Assembly: GCF_900129365.1 (NCBI RefSeq)
Contig: NZ_FQVM01000009.1
Span: 1-64,000 of the forward strand
Direction: 5' to 3'
DNA length: 64,000 bases
DNA from: Clostridium fallax
GTDB taxonomy: Bacteria; Bacillota; Clostridia; Clostridiales; Clostridiaceae
Both the position numbers and the translations under genes were made by a program. Within the stretch, counting starts at the first letter, position 1; every line of letters starts with the position of its first letter. The notes under the pieces are model-generated. The model had not been told where the DNA came from, made no database searches, and saw only the letters and a list, made by a program, of their open reading frames with translations. This document shows, in pieces, positions 1 to 9,646 of this stretch.

Positions 1-59
1 GGGGCACTTTAATCGCTTCCATTAAAGTGCCCCCTTATTTATATATTAAACATTAAAAT
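1..59. repeat. Left arm of inverted repeat, self-folding at the window edge
   Basis: Positions 7-59 are the exact reverse complement of 211-263, the region holding the start codon of the downstream peptide transporter. In addition positions 1-13 and 21-33 are a perfect 13-bp inverted repeat around a 7-nt loop. The first bases of the window therefore read forward through the transporter start region and then turn back. On the minus strand the start codon copy (ATG at 22-20) would begin a peptide MEAIKVP that runs off the window. This may be a fold-back assembly artefact at a contig end, a palindromic duplication, or one arm of an invertible promoter. Confidence 0.85.
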
Positions 60-172
60 TTGTATAAGTATTAATAAATATAAATTTCCAAAAACTTTAA
101 AAAAATTATATTAATAAAAAATAACCTATTTGTTTAAAAATTTATTAATGATAAAAACTGGTAGTTATCACA

Positions 173-201
173 TTGACAAAAGTTGTTTACAATAGTAAAT
201 T
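173..201 (+). promoter_or_regulatory. Putative sigma-A promoter of the peptide transporter
   Basis: TTGACA at 173-178, 17-nt spacer, TAAATT at 196-201. An alternative pair is TTATCA at 165-170 and TACAAT at 188-193, also with 17 nt between. Either places the transcript start upstream of the ribosome binding site AAGGGGG at 234-240. The promoter lies in the 151-bp segment (60-210) between the two arms of the inverted repeat. Confidence 0.5.
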
Positions 202-210
202 ATATATTGT

Positions 211-263
211 ATTTTAATGTTTAATATATAAATAAGGGGGCACTTTAATGGAAGCGATTAAAG
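211..263. repeat. Right arm of 53-bp inverted repeat
   Basis: Exact inverted copy of 7-59. It spans the ribosome binding site, the ATG and the first five codons of the peptide transporter. It holds a short internal inverted repeat (CTTTAAT 243-249, ATTAAAG 257-263), which is where the fold-back at the left edge turns. Confidence 0.85.
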
Positions 264-1639
264 AAGAAAAAGCTATTGATGATAATAGCAAGATAAAAGA
301 AAAACATCCACCTGGATTATATCTATTGTTTTTCACAGAAATGTGGGAAAGATTCAGTTATTATGGTATGAGAGGACTTTTAACTCTTTACTTAACAACA
401 CAATTTGTTAAAGGTGGATTAGGATTTGATACTGCTACTGCTGCTCAAATATATGGAGTATTTACAGCTTTAGTATTTTTCACCCCAACAATTGGTGGAT
501 ATATAGCAGATAGATTCTTAGGCCAAAGAAAATCTATTATAATTGGTGGCTTTACAATGGCCTTAGGTCAATTAACATTATTTGCAAAGCAAGATAAATT
601 ATTCTTATACATAGGACTTGCACTTTTAATTATAGGTAATGGTTTCTTTAAATCTAATATCTCAACTATAGTTGGAGAATTATATTCAAAGAATGATAAA
701 AGAAGAGATGGGGCTTTTACAATATTCTATATGGGAATAAATCTTGGATCATTTTTAGCACCACTTATTTGTGGTACTCTTGCCGAAAAATGGTTAGCAA
801 CTAGATTTGGTGGCGAAATTATTCATTATGGATTTAAATATGGATTCTTAGCTGCAGCTATTGGTATTGTAATAGGTCAAATAGCATTTATAACATTATC
901 AAATAAATATCTTGGGGATATTGGAAAATATGCCGTTGGAAAAGCTAAAGGAGAATCAGCAGCTGATGCTAATAAACCTCTTACTAAGGAAGAGAAAAAT
1001 AGAACTATTGTTATTTTAATTCTTACTGCATTCGTTGTATTCTTCTGGGCAGGATTTGAACAAGCTGGTACATCATTAACAATGTATGCACAAAATGCTG
1101 TAAATAGAAATTTAGGCTCAATGGAAGTTCCAATAACTTGGTTCCAATCATTAAATCCTTTATTTGTAATATTATTTGCACCTATTTTAGCTAAAGTTTG
1201 GATAAATCTAGCTAAAGATAATAAGGATTTAAGTATTCCAAGTAAAATGGCTTTAGGTATGCTATTACTTGGTTCAGGTTATGTTCTTCTTGTATTAGCT
1301 TTACTTGGACAAGGAGTAAACGGAACAGCTGTTACTGCTAAAGCTAATATGATTTGGCTTGTCGGAGTTTATTTCCTACATACACTTGGTGAACTTTGTT
1401 TATCACCAATAGGGTTATCAATGGTAAGTAAATTGGCACCAGTTAAACTTGCATCTTTCTTAATGGGTGTTTGGCTATCAGGTCAGTTTCTTGCAAATAT
1501 CATTGGTAATGTATTTATAGCTGCTCATCTTGAATCTTTAGGTTATCTACAAATATTTGGTTCAATTGGTATAGCTGCTATAGTTTTAGGATTAATCCTA
1601 TTTAGTATAAGTAAGAAATTAACTAAAATGATGAAATAA
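248..1639 (+). CDS. POT-family proton-dependent oligopeptide transporter
   Basis: A 463-residue integral membrane protein of the POT/PTR2 family (major facilitator superfamily), which imports di- and tripeptides with protons. The family's ExxER proton-coupling motif is present as E31-M-W-E34-R35 in the first membrane helix, followed by FSYYGMRG. About 14 hydrophobic segments are visible, and the length matches bacterial DtpT proteins. The start ATG is preceded by AAGGGGGCACTTTA, which gives a good ribosome binding site. The gene is monocistronic: it has its own promoter and a strong hairpin terminator follows. DtpT is the likely equivalent, but substrate specificity cannot be read from the sequence. 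The start region is duplicated, inverted, at the window edge. Confidence 0.93.
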   Translation: MEAIKEEKAIDDNSKIKEKHPPGLYLLFFTEMWERFSYYGMRGLLTLYLTTQFVKGGLGFDTATAAQIYGVFTALVFFTPTIGGYIADRFLGQRKSIIIGGFTMALGQLTLFAKQDKLFLYIGLALLIIGNGFFKSNISTIVGELYSKNDKRRDGAFTIFYMGINLGSFLAPLICGTLAEKWLATRFGGEIIHYGFKYGFLAAAIGIVIGQIAFITLSNKYLGDIGKYAVGKAKGESAADANKPLTKEEKNRTIVILILTAFVVFFWAGFEQAGTSLTMYAQNAVNRNLGSMEVPITWFQSLNPLFVILFAPILAKVWINLAKDNKDLSIPSKMALGMLLLGSGYVLLVLALLGQGVNGTAVTAKANMIWLVGVYFLHTLGELCLSPIGLSMVSKLAPVKLASFLMGVWLSGQFLANIIGNVFIAAHLESLGYLQIFGSIGIAAIVLGLILFSISKKLTKMMK

Positions 1640-1654
1640 TTTAAGTTTAAGATT

Positions 1655-1690
1655 ATAAGAGTCTTTGAGATATCTCAAGGACTCTTATTT
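1655..1690 (+). terminator. Terminator of the peptide transporter gene
   Basis: A nearly perfect 17-bp hairpin (ATAAGAGTC at 1655-1663 pairs with GACTCTTAT at 1680-1688) is followed by a T-rich tract. Confidence 0.85.
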
Positions 1691-1763
1691 ATTTAAGTTT
1701 TATTTAACATTTAACTATATTTTTAAAGATAACTCTTATATATTTTAATGCAAATTTATATAT

Positions 1764-1812
1764 AAAAAGTATAACTTGCTATATAGTTATTATATAACAA
1801 GTTATACTTTTA
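1764..1812 (-). terminator. Terminator of the fatty acid synthesis operon
   Basis: A 14-bp stem (AAAAGTATAACTTG 1765-1778 with CAAGTTATACTTTT 1798-1811). Read on the minus strand it ends in a U run. It overlaps the accA stop codon, so the operon ends within the hairpin. Confidence 0.8.
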
Positions 1813-2601
1813 AAACTTTCTAAATCTTTCATATCTAGCTTTAATTAGTTCTTCTTTATCTAAAGTTAATAAATTCTCTAATTCATCTTTTAAGGAATTC
1901 TTAATAGATTCTGCTACTGATTTAATATCATTTTGCGCCCCTCCAGAAGGCTCCTCTATAATTTTTTCTATTATATTTAAATTTAATAAATCATAAGAGG
2001 TTATTTTCATAACTTCTGCAGCTTCATGAGTTCTAGTAGAATCTTTCCATAAAATAGATGCAAATCCTTCTGGTGATAATATGGAGTAAACTGAGTTTTC
2101 AAGCATCCATACCTTATCTCCAACAGCTAAGCCTAATGCACCTCCGCTACCACCTTCACCAATTATTATTGATATTATAGGGGTTTTTATTCCTGCCATT
2201 TCTAAAAGGTTTCTAGCTATTGCTTCTCCCTGTCCTCTCTCTTCAGCCTCTACTCCACAAAATGCTCCTTTAGTATCTATAAAACATATTATTGGTCTAT
2301 TAAACTTTTCTCCTTGTTTCATAAGCCTTAAAGCTTTTCTATATCCTTCTGGATTAGGACTTCCGAAATTTCTTTTTATATTTTCCTCTATATTTCTTCC
2401 TCTTTGAATACCTATTATAGTAACAGGAATATCTTCTAAATATCCCAATCCTCCTACAATAGCTCCATCATCCTTTACTCCTCTATCGCCATGTAGCTCT
2501 ATAAAATCATCAAATATTTCATTTATATATTCTAAAGATGTAGGTCTTTTAGCCATTCTTGCTAAGGTTAATCTTTCCCAAGGGGATAACTTATTATTCA
2601 T
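1810..2601 (-). CDS. accA: Acetyl-CoA carboxylase carboxyltransferase, alpha subunit
   Basis: This cytoplasmic enzyme subunit forms, with AccD, the carboxyltransferase that moves CO2 from biotin on AccB to acetyl-CoA to make malonyl-CoA. At 263 residues it is at the short end for AccA; the N-terminal coiled region of longer homologues is reduced. It has a crotonase-like fold with the oxyanion-forming glycine motif [15 protein letters not shown] in the centre. The start ATG overlaps the end of accD by 8 nt, so translation is probably coupled. It is the last gene of the fab/acc operon, and the stop codon lies in the terminator stem. Confidence 0.95.
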   Translation of the reverse strand: MNNKLSPWERLTLARMAKRPTSLEYINEIFDDFIELHGDRGVKDDGAIVGGLGYLEDIPVTIIGIQRGRNIEENIKRNFGSPNPEGYRKALRLMKQGEKFNRPIICFIDTKGAFCGVEAEERGQGEAIARNLLEMAGIKTPIISIIIGEGGSGGALGLAVGDKVWMLENSVYSILSPEGFASILWKDSTRTHEAAEVMKITSYDLLNLNIIEKIIEEPSGGAQNDIKSVAESIKNSLKDELENLLTLDKEELIKARYERFRKF

Positions 2602-3472
2602 CTTTTCCCCTCCTATTTATATTATGAATTTTTAATAGTTTTCCTAAAGTATTTTTCATATCCTGTCTTTTTACTATTTTATCTATAAATCCATGCTCTA
2701 GCATAAACTCTGCTGTTTGAAATTCCTCTGGTAATTTTTGATTTATTGTTCCTTCTATAACTCTTCTACCAGCAAATCCTATTAAAGCCTTAGGTTCTGC
2801 AATAATTATGTCTCCTAATGATGCAAAGGACGCAGTAACTCCTCCTGTAGTAGGATCTGTAATTACTGATATATATAATAATCCTTTTTTATCATGAACT
2901 TTAAGAGCTGCAGAGGTTTTAGCCATTTGCATAAGAGATAATATTCCCTCCTGCATTCTTGCTCCTCCTGAGCAAGTAAAGATTATTATAGGTAATTTTA
3001 GTTCTGTTGCTTTTTCAATTGCTCTTGTAATTTTTTCTCCTACAACAGTTCCCATGCTACCCATCATAAAATTAGAATCCATTATAGCAACTATAGTTTC
3101 TAGTCCATTAATTTTTCCCTTCCCAGTTATAACACCATCATTAAGGGAGGATTTTTTCTTCTCTTTTTCTAATTTTTCATTATATCCGGGAAAAGAAAGA
3201 GGGTCTTTACTTATCATATCAGAATCAAATTCAGTAAAAGTATCGCAATCTATAATACTTTCTAGTCTTTCCTTTGCTGATAATCTAAAGTATCCACCAC
3301 AATTAGGGCAAATTTTATAATTTTGTTCTACTGTTTTTCCATATGATATTTTGTTGCATTTAATGCATTTAACCCACATACCATGTGGTATATTAGGTTG
3401 ACTAGCATCCTCTTCTCTATCTTTATTTACTAAGTTAATAGTAAAGTATTTTCGCTTCTTAAATAATCCCAT
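2594..3472 (-). CDS. accD: Acetyl-CoA carboxylase carboxyltransferase, beta subunit
   Basis: The beta half of the carboxyltransferase, 292 residues. An N-terminal four-cysteine zinc ribbon is visible (C36, C39, C55, C58, as CIKC and CPNC), followed by the crotonase-like domain with a GGARMQEG motif. It works with AccA, encoded directly downstream with an 8-nt overlap, and follows accC after 12 nt. In other bacteria the zinc ribbon binds nucleic acid as well as supporting the active site; that second role is known of the family and is not shown here. Confidence 0.95.
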   Translation of the reverse strand: MGLFKKRKYFTINLVNKDREEDASQPNIPHGMWVKCIKCNKISYGKTVEQNYKICPNCGGYFRLSAKERLESIIDCDTFTEFDSDMISKDPLSFPGYNEKLEKEKKKSSLNDGVITGKGKINGLETIVAIMDSNFMMGSMGTVVGEKITRAIEKATELKLPIIIFTCSGGARMQEGILSLMQMAKTSAALKVHDKKGLLYISVITDPTTGGVTASFASLGDIIIAEPKALIGFAGRRVIEGTINQKLPEEFQTAEFMLEHGFIDKIVKRQDMKNTLGKLLKIHNINRRGKDE

Positions 3473-3484
3473 AAAAAACCACCA

Positions 3485-4831
3485 CTACTTTTTAAGTATT
3501 TCCTTTTCAATAAATCCTGTATGGAATTCACCTTCCATATATTTTATATTATTTAGAATTTCTAATTGGAAATCTACATTTGTATCTACTCCATCTATGG
3601 TTATCTCCCATAATGCAGTTTTCATCTTTTCTATTGCTTCTTTTCTATCTTTTCCATAAACTATAACTTTTCCAAGCATAGAATCATAGTAAGGTGGAAT
3701 AATATATCCATTATAAACTGCAGTATCTACTCTTACATTATTTCCGCCAGGTAAAAATAAAAACTCTATTTTTCCTGGAGATGGTGCAAAGTTTCTCTCT
3801 GGATTTTCTGCATTTATTCTACATTCAATTGCATGACCTTTTATCTTAATATCTTTTTGTTTTAAAGACAATTTAATTCCACTAGCTATTTTAATCTGTT
3901 CTTTAACTAAATCTACTCCAGTAACCATTTCTGTAACAGGATGTTCTACTTGAATTCTAGTATTCATTTCCATAAAATAAAATTCTCCATTTTTATCTAA
4001 TAAGAATTCTATAGTTCCTGCATTTTTGTAATTTACAACCTTAGCAGCTTTTATAGCTGTTTCTCCCATCTTCTTTCTTAATTCATCATCCAAAACTTTT
4101 GATGGAGATTCTTCTAAAACTTTTTGGTTTCTTCTTTGAAGAGAACAATCTCTTTCCCCTAGATGTATTATGTTTCCATAATTATCACCAAGAATTTGAA
4201 CTTCTATATGTCTAGGATTTTGTATAAACCTTTCCATATATACTCTATCATCTCCAAAAGAAGCCTTAGCTTCACTTTTAGCACTTAGATAAGCTGATTC
4301 AAGTTCTTTTTCTTCTTTTACTATTCTTATTCCTTTACCGCCACCACCAGATGCCGCTTTTATCATAAGAGGAAATCCTATTCTTTTTCCATTCTCTAAA
4401 ACTTCTTCTAAAGTACCTACTGTACCTTCAGTTCCCGGTATTACAGGGACTCCTGCTTTTATCATTATTTCTCTGGCTCTAGACTTATCTCCCATAAGAT
4501 CTATAGTTTCTGGATCTGGGCCTATAAACTTTATATTGCATTCCCTGCACATCTTAGCAAAAGTGCTATTTTCTGATAGAAATCCAAAACCGGGATGTAT
4601 ACCTTGTGCACCTGTAAGTACTGCTGCACTTATTAAATTTCCCATATTTAGATAACTATCTTTAGCCCTTGAAGGTCCTATACAAATAGCCTCATCTGCT
4701 ATTTGAGTATGCAGTGCTTCTCTATCTGCCTCTGAATATACTGCTACAGTAGATATACCTAGTTCTCTACATGCTCTTATTACTCTTACTGCTATTTCAC
4801 CTCTATTTGCTATAAGAACTTTATTAAACAT
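3485..4831 (-). CDS. accC: Biotin carboxylase subunit of acetyl-CoA carboxylase
   Basis: This 448-residue ATP-grasp enzyme carboxylates the biotin on AccB using bicarbonate and ATP. The glycine-rich ATP loop SGGGGKG is at about 161-167, with the preceding lysine in MGDKSRAR at about 116. The catalytic segment EMNTRIQVEHPVTE is also present. The domains are in the usual order: N-terminal biotin carboxylase domain, ATP-grasp, C-terminal biotin carboxylase domain. Length is normal. The ATG is preceded by GAGGTGAATTT. It lies between fabZ and accD in the operon. Confidence 0.96.
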   Translation of the reverse strand: MFNKVLIANRGEIAVRVIRACRELGISTVAVYSEADREALHTQIADEAICIGPSRAKDSYLNMGNLISAAVLTGAQGIHPGFGFLSENSTFAKMCRECNIKFIGPDPETIDLMGDKSRAREIMIKAGVPVIPGTEGTVGTLEEVLENGKRIGFPLMIKAASGGGGKGIRIVKEEKELESAYLSAKSEAKASFGDDRVYMERFIQNPRHIEVQILGDNYGNIIHLGERDCSLQRRNQKVLEESPSKVLDDELRKKMGETAIKAAKVVNYKNAGTIEFLLDKNGEFYFMEMNTRIQVEHPVTEMVTGVDLVKEQIKIASGIKLSLKQKDIKIKGHAIECRINAENPERNFAPSPGKIEFLFLPGGNNVRVDTAVYNGYIIPPYYDSMLGKVIVYGKDRKEAIEKMKTALWEITIDGVDTNVDFQLEILNNIKYMEGEFHTGFIEKEILKK

Positions 4832-4847
4832 AAATTCACCTCTTTAA

Positions 4848-5279
4848 TTAACGAGAACCTATAACGAACATAAGCTCCCCTTCTGCTGCCTTTTCTCCAT
4901 CAACATAAGCTGTTCCTTTTCCAACTCCTGCCATACCCCTACATTTTATTATTTCAACTTCTAACCTTAAAGTATCTCCAGGTACAACTTTTCTTCTAAA
5001 CTTAGCTTTATTTATTCCACCAAAATAAGCTATTTTGCCTTTATTTTCTTCTATAGATAGTAAAGCTACTGCTCCTGTTTGAGCTAAAGCTTCTATTATT
5101 AAAACTCCTGGCATAACAGGTTCCTGTGGAAAATGTCCCCTAAAGAAATCTTCATTAATAGTTACATTTTTTATTGCTACTACTTTTTTTCCTTCTTCCA
5201 TTTCTATAACTTTATCTATTAAAAGAAATGGTGGTCTATGAGGTAATATCTTTTGAATTTCCATTATATCCATAATCAT
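4848..5279 (-). CDS. fabZ: 3-hydroxyacyl-ACP dehydratase FabZ
   Basis: Hot-dog fold dehydratase that removes water from 3-hydroxyacyl-ACP in each elongation cycle. The catalytic His is in [11 protein letters not shown] and the catalytic Glu in IIEALAQ. Several in-frame ATGs lie at the start (5291, 5279, 5273). The ATG at 5279 is chosen because AGGATGG lies 7-8 nt upstream, whereas the ATG at 5291 has its AGG directly adjacent. This gives 143 residues. It directly follows accB. It is the only dehydratase gene in this operon, and no fabA or fabM is seen in the window. Confidence 0.93.
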   Translation of the reverse strand: MIMDIMEIQKILPHRPPFLLIDKVIEMEEGKKVVAIKNVTINEDFFRGHFPQEPVMPGVLIIEALAQTGAVALLSIEENKGKIAYFGGINKAKFRRKVVPGDTLRLEVEIIKCRGMAGVGKGTAYVDGEKAAEGELMFVIGSR

Positions 5280-5292
5280 AAAATCTACCATC

Positions 5293-5781
5293 CTATTCTA
5301 TAATGAATAAAGGCTGACCATATTCAACCATTTGTTCATTTTCAACTAAAATTTTAACTATCTTCCCGTCTCTAGGGCTTTGAATTTCATTCATTATTTT
5401 CATAGCTTCTAAAATGCAAAGTACATCACCTTTTTTTACATTATCTCCAATTTTAACAAAGTTATCTTTTCCTTCTCCAGGAGAAGAATAGAATGTTCCT
5501 ACTAATGGAGCATTAACCATTTCACCATTAATTTCTTCTTTTTCTTCTATATCTTCTATTTTTATTGCTGAATTAATACTTTCTTCCTTTAATTCACTTC
5601 TTTTCTTTTCTACTTTTGATTTAGATTCATGATGTGTTTCTTTTAAATCCTCATCTTTTTTTTGAGATGAGGATTCTCCTTTTTTCATTTTTAACACCAC
5701 ACCATCAAGTTCCATCTCAAAGGTAGTAAGCTTTGAATCATTAATTATGCTTATAAGTTCCTTTATAGATGAATAATCCAT
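5293..5781 (-). CDS. accB: Biotin carboxyl carrier protein
   Basis: This 162-residue carrier bears the biotin that shuttles CO2 between AccC and AccD/AccA. The C-terminal biotinyl domain (about 85-162) contains EAMKIM, with biotin acceptor K128. The middle is a charged, flexible linker rich in Glu, Lys and Ser (about 35-80), as usual for AccB. The ATG directly abuts the fabF stop, with GGAGGTAAATAA upstream, so it is probably translated by coupled re-initiation. Confidence 0.95.
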   Translation of the reverse strand: MDYSSIKELISIINDSKLTTFEMELDGVVLKMKKGESSSQKKDEDLKETHHESKSKVEKKRSELKEESINSAIKIEDIEEKEEINGEMVNAPLVGTFYSSPGEGKDNFVKIGDNVKKGDVLCILEAMKIMNEIQSPRDGKIVKILVENEQMVEYGQPLFIIE

Positions 5782-7026
5782 TTATTTACCTCCAGTCCAC
5801 TTCTTAAATAAAACCACTCCATTATGTCCACCAAAACCTAATGAATTAGACATTGCATAGTTTACTTCTACTTCTCTTCCCTTATTTGGTACATAATCTA
5901 AATCACAATTTTCATCTTTTTCCTTATATCCTATTGTTGGAGGTACAAAATTATCATTTATAGCTTTTATACAAACAATACTTTCTATAGCTCCTGCTGC
6001 TCCTAAAAGATGTCCTGTCATAGATTTAGTTGAGCTTACTGGAATTTCGTAAGCTTTATCTTTAAAAACTTTTTTAATAGATAAAGTTTCTATCTTATCA
6101 TTCATTTCTGTACTAGTTCCATGAGCATTTATATATGAAATGTTCTCTTTTTCGACATTACCTTCTTTTAAAGCAAGTTCTATAGCCTTTGCTGCTGCAT
6201 CTCCTTCTGGATCTGGAGACGTTATATGGAATCCATCACAAGTTGAACCATAACCTATAATCTCTCCATAAATTTTAGCTCCTCTTTTTAAAGCATGTTG
6301 AAGTTCTTCTAAAACTATAATTCCAGAACCTTCTCCCATTACAAATCCTGATCTTTCTTTATCAAAAGGAATTGATGCTCTTTTTGTATCTGTAGTTCTT
6401 GAAAGTGCATTTAATGAAGCAAATCCAGCTAAGCCTACTGGAGTTATAGAAGCTTCACTACCACCAGCAACAATTATATCACTATATCCATGTTTTATAC
6501 TTCTAAATCCTTCTCCTATAGCATGAGTAGATGATGCACAAGCAGTTACTATAGAGGCACTAGTTCCCTTTAAACCATATTTAATCGCAATGTTTCCTGC
6601 AGCCATATTTATAATTGCCATAGGTATAAAAAATGGTGATACCCTAGAAGGCCCTTTATCATTTAATTTTTCTACTTGTTCTTCTATAGTTTTAAGTCCG
6701 CCTATACCAGAAGATACTATAACTCCTGCTCTATATCTATCTATAGAATTAAGATCAAGACCTGAATCTTCCATAGCCTCAGTTGCTGCTGCTAAAGCAA
6801 GCTGACAAAATCTATCCATTCTTCTTGCTTCTTTTCTATCAATAAAATCTTCTGGTTTAAAATCCTTAACTAAAGCTGCAAGCTTTACCTTTTGCTCTGT
6901 AATATCAAAGGTATCTATTTCATTTATTCCACATTTACCAGATCTTATTCCATTCCAAAAACTTTCTACATTATTTCCTATAGGAGTTACAGCTCCCATA
7001 CCAGTAATAACTACTCTTCTTTCCAT
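5782..7026 (-). CDS. fabF: Beta-ketoacyl-ACP synthase II
   Basis: Condensing enzyme that elongates acyl-ACP with malonyl-ACP. The Cys-His-His triad is visible: C163 in TACASS, H302 in NAHGTST and H339 in GHLLGAAG, close to the numbering of the E. coli enzyme. The start is set at the ATG at 7026, with AGGTGA a few bases upstream; an upstream in-frame GTG at 7035 lies inside that ribosome binding site. The result is 414 residues. It lies 20 nt after fabG. It is the only long-chain condensing enzyme in the operon. Confidence 0.95.
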   Translation of the reverse strand: MERRVVITGMGAVTPIGNNVESFWNGIRSGKCGINEIDTFDITEQKVKLAALVKDFKPEDFIDRKEARRMDRFCQLALAAATEAMEDSGLDLNSIDRYRAGVIVSSGIGGLKTIEEQVEKLNDKGPSRVSPFFIPMAIINMAAGNIAIKYGLKGTSASIVTACASSTHAIGEGFRSIKHGYSDIIVAGGSEASITPVGLAGFASLNALSRTTDTKRASIPFDKERSGFVMGEGSGIIVLEELQHALKRGAKIYGEIIGYGSTCDGFHITSPDPEGDAAAKAIELALKEGNVEKENISYINAHGTSTEMNDKIETLSIKKVFKDKAYEIPVSSTKSMTGHLLGAAGAIESIVCIKAINDNFVPPTIGYKEKDENCDLDYVPNKGREVEVNYAMSNSLGFGGHNGVVLFKKWTGGK

Positions 7027-7046
7027 ATAATTCACCTATCCTTTTG

Positions 7047-7781
7047 CTACATTAACATTCCACCATCTACATTTAATACCTGGCCTGTTATATATTTGGC
7101 ATCATCAGAGGCTAAAAATGCTACTGCCGCTGCAATATCATCAGTTTCTCCTAATTTTTTTAGAGGAACTCCATTTATTATAGATTCTCTTACCTTATCT
7201 CCTAAAACATTTGTCATATCTGTAACAATAAATCCTGGAGCTACAGCATTACATCTTATTCCTCTTCCCCCTAATTCTTTCGCTACAGATTTAGTTAATC
7301 CAATTAATCCAGCCTTTGATGCTGCATAGTTACTTTGACCAGCATTACCTGCAACTCCTACAACTGAACTTATATTTATAATTACACCTTTTCTTTGCTT
7401 CATCATTATTGATGATATAGCTCTTGTTGTATTAAAAGCTCCTTTTAAATTTATATTTATAACATCATCAAAATCCTTTGATTTCATTCTCATTATAAGA
7501 CCATCCCTTGTTATACCTGCATTGTTAACAAGAATATCTAAAGATCCAAATGTCTTTACTGCTTCTTCAATTAATTTATTTGCATCTTCTTCTAAAGATA
7601 CATCTCCTTGAATTGATAATACTTTAACTCCTAAGGATTCAATTTCTTTTATAACATCTTCCGGAGAAGTGCTTCTATAGTTTAAAACTATATTAGCTCC
7701 TTCCTTTGCTAATTTTAAAGCAATAGCTTTCCCTATTCCTCTTGCGGCTCCCGTGACAATAGCAGTTTTTCCTCTTAACAT
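7047..7781 (-). CDS. fabG: 3-oxoacyl-ACP reductase FabG
   Basis: NADPH-dependent short-chain dehydrogenase/reductase, 244 residues, which reduces 3-oxoacyl-ACP. The nucleotide motif TGAARGIG is at 10-17, NNAG at about 86-89, and the catalytic S139, Y152 and K156 (YAASK). Its ATG is 1 nt downstream of the fabD stop, with AGGAGGTACTATAAA before it. Length and motifs are those of a canonical FabG, and the operon context excludes most other SDR roles. Confidence 0.95.
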   Translation of the reverse strand: MLRGKTAIVTGAARGIGKAIALKLAKEGANIVLNYRSTSPEDVIKEIESLGVKVLSIQGDVSLEEDANKLIEEAVKTFGSLDILVNNAGITRDGLIMRMKSKDFDDVININLKGAFNTTRAISSIMMKQRKGVIINISSVVGVAGNAGQSNYAASKAGLIGLTKSVAKELGGRGIRCNAVAPGFIVTDMTNVLGDKVRESIINGVPLKKLGETDDIAAAVAFLASDDAKYITGQVLNVDGGMLM

Positions 7782-7782
7782 T

Positions 7783-8712
7783 TTATAGTACCTCCTTAAG
7801 AGTTTTTTCTAATGAGGATAAATCCTCAACATTTAATATTTTTACTTTTCTATTTATTCTCTTTACAAGTCCTGATAAAACTTTTCCTGGTCCTATTTCT
7901 ATAAATGTATCAAAGCCATCTTCTACTAATCTATTTATAGTATCTTCCCATTTTACAGAAGTCATAACCTGTTTTACCAAAAGATTTTCTATATTTCCTT
8001 GACCATTTACATAGTCAGCTGTTACATTAGATATTAAAGGTAATTTATTTTTATTTATTTTTATTTTTTTTAATTTATTTTTTAATTTATCTGATGCTGG
8101 TTTTAAAAGAGAAGTATGAAAAGGGCCACTAACATCTAATTCCTTTACGGCTCTAGCTCCTTCTTTTAAAGCTAACTCAGATACTTTTTTTATTCCATTT
8201 ATTGTTCCACCTAAGACTAATTGAAGTGGACAATTATAATTACTTATTTCAACTAAATCTTCTTTTTGAATTTCACTTACTATTTCTTCTACTTTTTCTC
8301 TTGAAAGCCCTATTACAGCTGCCATAGTTCCTTCTCCTACTGGAACAGCTTCTTGCATAAACTTTCCTCTTTCTCTAACTAAAGAAATTCCATCTTCAAA
8401 ACTTAAACTTTCTGAAGCCACAAGAGCTGAATACTCACCAAGACTAAATCCCGCTACAGCTTCTGCCTTAACTCCCTTTTCTTCAAGAATTCTTAAAGTT
8501 CCTATAGAAGCAGCTAATATTGCTGGCTGAGTATTTTCTGTTTTGTTAAGTTCTTCTTTAGGCCCCTCAAAACAAAGATTACATAAATCTATACCTAAAA
8601 TTTCAGATCCATTATTGAAAACATCTCTAAAACACTGAAAATTTTCATAAAGTTCTTTTCCCATTCCAACATACTGAGAACCTTGACCTGAAAAAATAAA
8701 TGCTATTTTCAT
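7783..8712 (-). CDS. fabD: Malonyl-CoA:ACP transacylase
   Basis: This 309-residue serine acyltransferase loads malonyl groups onto ACP. The nucleophile is S90 in GFSLGEYSA, and the N-terminal FSGQGSQYVGMG motif is typical. The catalytic His is in GPFHTSLL at about residue 200. It lies between fabK (10-nt gap) and fabG (1-nt gap). The ribosome binding site TTAGGAGTAAAAAG precedes the ATG. Confidence 0.95.
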   Translation of the reverse strand: MKIAFIFSGQGSQYVGMGKELYENFQCFRDVFNNGSEILGIDLCNLCFEGPKEELNKTENTQPAILAASIGTLRILEEKGVKAEAVAGFSLGEYSALVASESLSFEDGISLVRERGKFMQEAVPVGEGTMAAVIGLSREKVEEIVSEIQKEDLVEISNYNCPLQLVLGGTINGIKKVSELALKEGARAVKELDVSGPFHTSLLKPASDKLKNKLKKIKINKNKLPLISNVTADYVNGQGNIENLLVKQVMTSVKWEDTINRLVEDGFDTFIEIGPGKVLSGLVKRINRKVKILNVEDLSSLEKTLKEVL

Positions 8713-8722
8713 CTTTTTACTC

Positions 8723-9646
8723 CTAATCTATTAGATTTTTAAATTGAGAATAAATATCTTCTATTATTTCTTTTGAACTTTGTTCTTTAGAAATTAGTCC
8801 AGCTATTTGTCCTGCCATAAAAGATCCATTCTCAACATCCCCATCTTTTACTGCTTTGCTAAGAGCTCCTCTTCCAAGTTCTTCATATTCTTTCAAGTCT
8901 GCTTTTTCCTTGTCAAGTTTTTCAAATTGACGAGCCAATTTATTTTTTATAACCTGTACTGGATGACCAGTTGCTCTTCCTGTAACTAAGGTATCGATAT
9001 CTTTAGATTTAATTACTAAGTCCTTATAATTTTGATGTATAGTACATTCTTTAGATACCAAAAATCTAGTTCCTATTTGCACAGCTTCTGCTCCTAACAT
9101 AAAAGCCGCTGCCATTCCTCTTCCATCTCCAACTCCACCTGCTGCTATAACTGGAATTGAAACACTATCTACAACTTGAGGTACTAAAGCCATAGTAGTT
9201 AATTTTCCTACATGGCCACCAGCTTCGCAGCCTTCTGCAACTACTGCATCTGCTCCTGCTCTTTCCATCCTTTTCGCTAAAGCCACAGAAGCTACAACTG
9301 GTATAACTTTTATTCCATGCCCTTTCCACATTTCAATATACTTTCCTGGATTTCCTGCTCCTGTTGTAACTACCTTAACTCCTTCCTCACAAACTATTTT
9401 TGCAAGTTCAGACGCATTATCGCTTAAAAGCATTATGTTAACTCCAAAAGGTTTATCTGTTAAACTTTTAGCCTTTCTTATTTGTTCCCTTATATATTCA
9501 ACTGGTGCATTAGCTCCAGCAATTATTCCAAGTCCACCAGCATTAGATACAGATGCAGCAAGGGATGCATCTGCAACCCAAGCCATTCCCCCTTGTACTA
9601 TTGGATATTGAATACCTAAGAGATTACAAACTCTATTATTCTTCAT
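8723..9646 (-). CDS. fabK: FMN-dependent enoyl-ACP reductase FabK
   Basis: Reduces trans-2-enoyl-ACP in the last step of the elongation cycle, using NAD(P)H and FMN. It belongs to the 2-nitropropane dioxygenase-like TIM barrels, with the motifs GGMAWVADASLA near the N-terminus, EAGGHVG in the middle and AAGGVGDGRG. The start is the ATG at 9646, which follows GGAGAG at good spacing and overlaps the end of acpP by 11 nt; a longer frame from 9679 lies within acpP. The product has 307 residues. FabK replaces FabI here; in Streptococcus this isozyme is insensitive to triclosan. Confidence 0.95.
   Translation of the reverse strand: MKNNRVCNLLGIQYPIVQGGMAWVADASLAASVSNAGGLGIIAGANAPVEYIREQIRKAKSLTDKPFGVNIMLLSDNASELAKIVCEEGVKVVTTGAGNPGKYIEMWKGHGIKVIPVVASVALAKRMERAGADAVVAEGCEAGGHVGKLTTMALVPQVVDSVSIPVIAAGGVGDGRGMAAAFMLGAEAVQIGTRFLVSKECTIHQNYKDLVIKSKDIDTLVTGRATGHPVQVIKNKLARQFEKLDKEKADLKEYEELGRGALSKAVKDGDVENGSFMAGQIAGLISKEQSSKEIIEDIYSQFKNLID

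Noticed and set aside
1..33. Hairpin as an intrinsic terminator
   Set aside because: The stem is strong but there is no U run on either strand; it is better explained by the inverted duplication.
6892..7329. Open reading frame on the plus strand across fabF and fabG
   Set aside because: Antisense to two clear genes; composition and repeated Ser/Pro/Tyr runs are those of the reverse frame, and no ribosome binding site is present.
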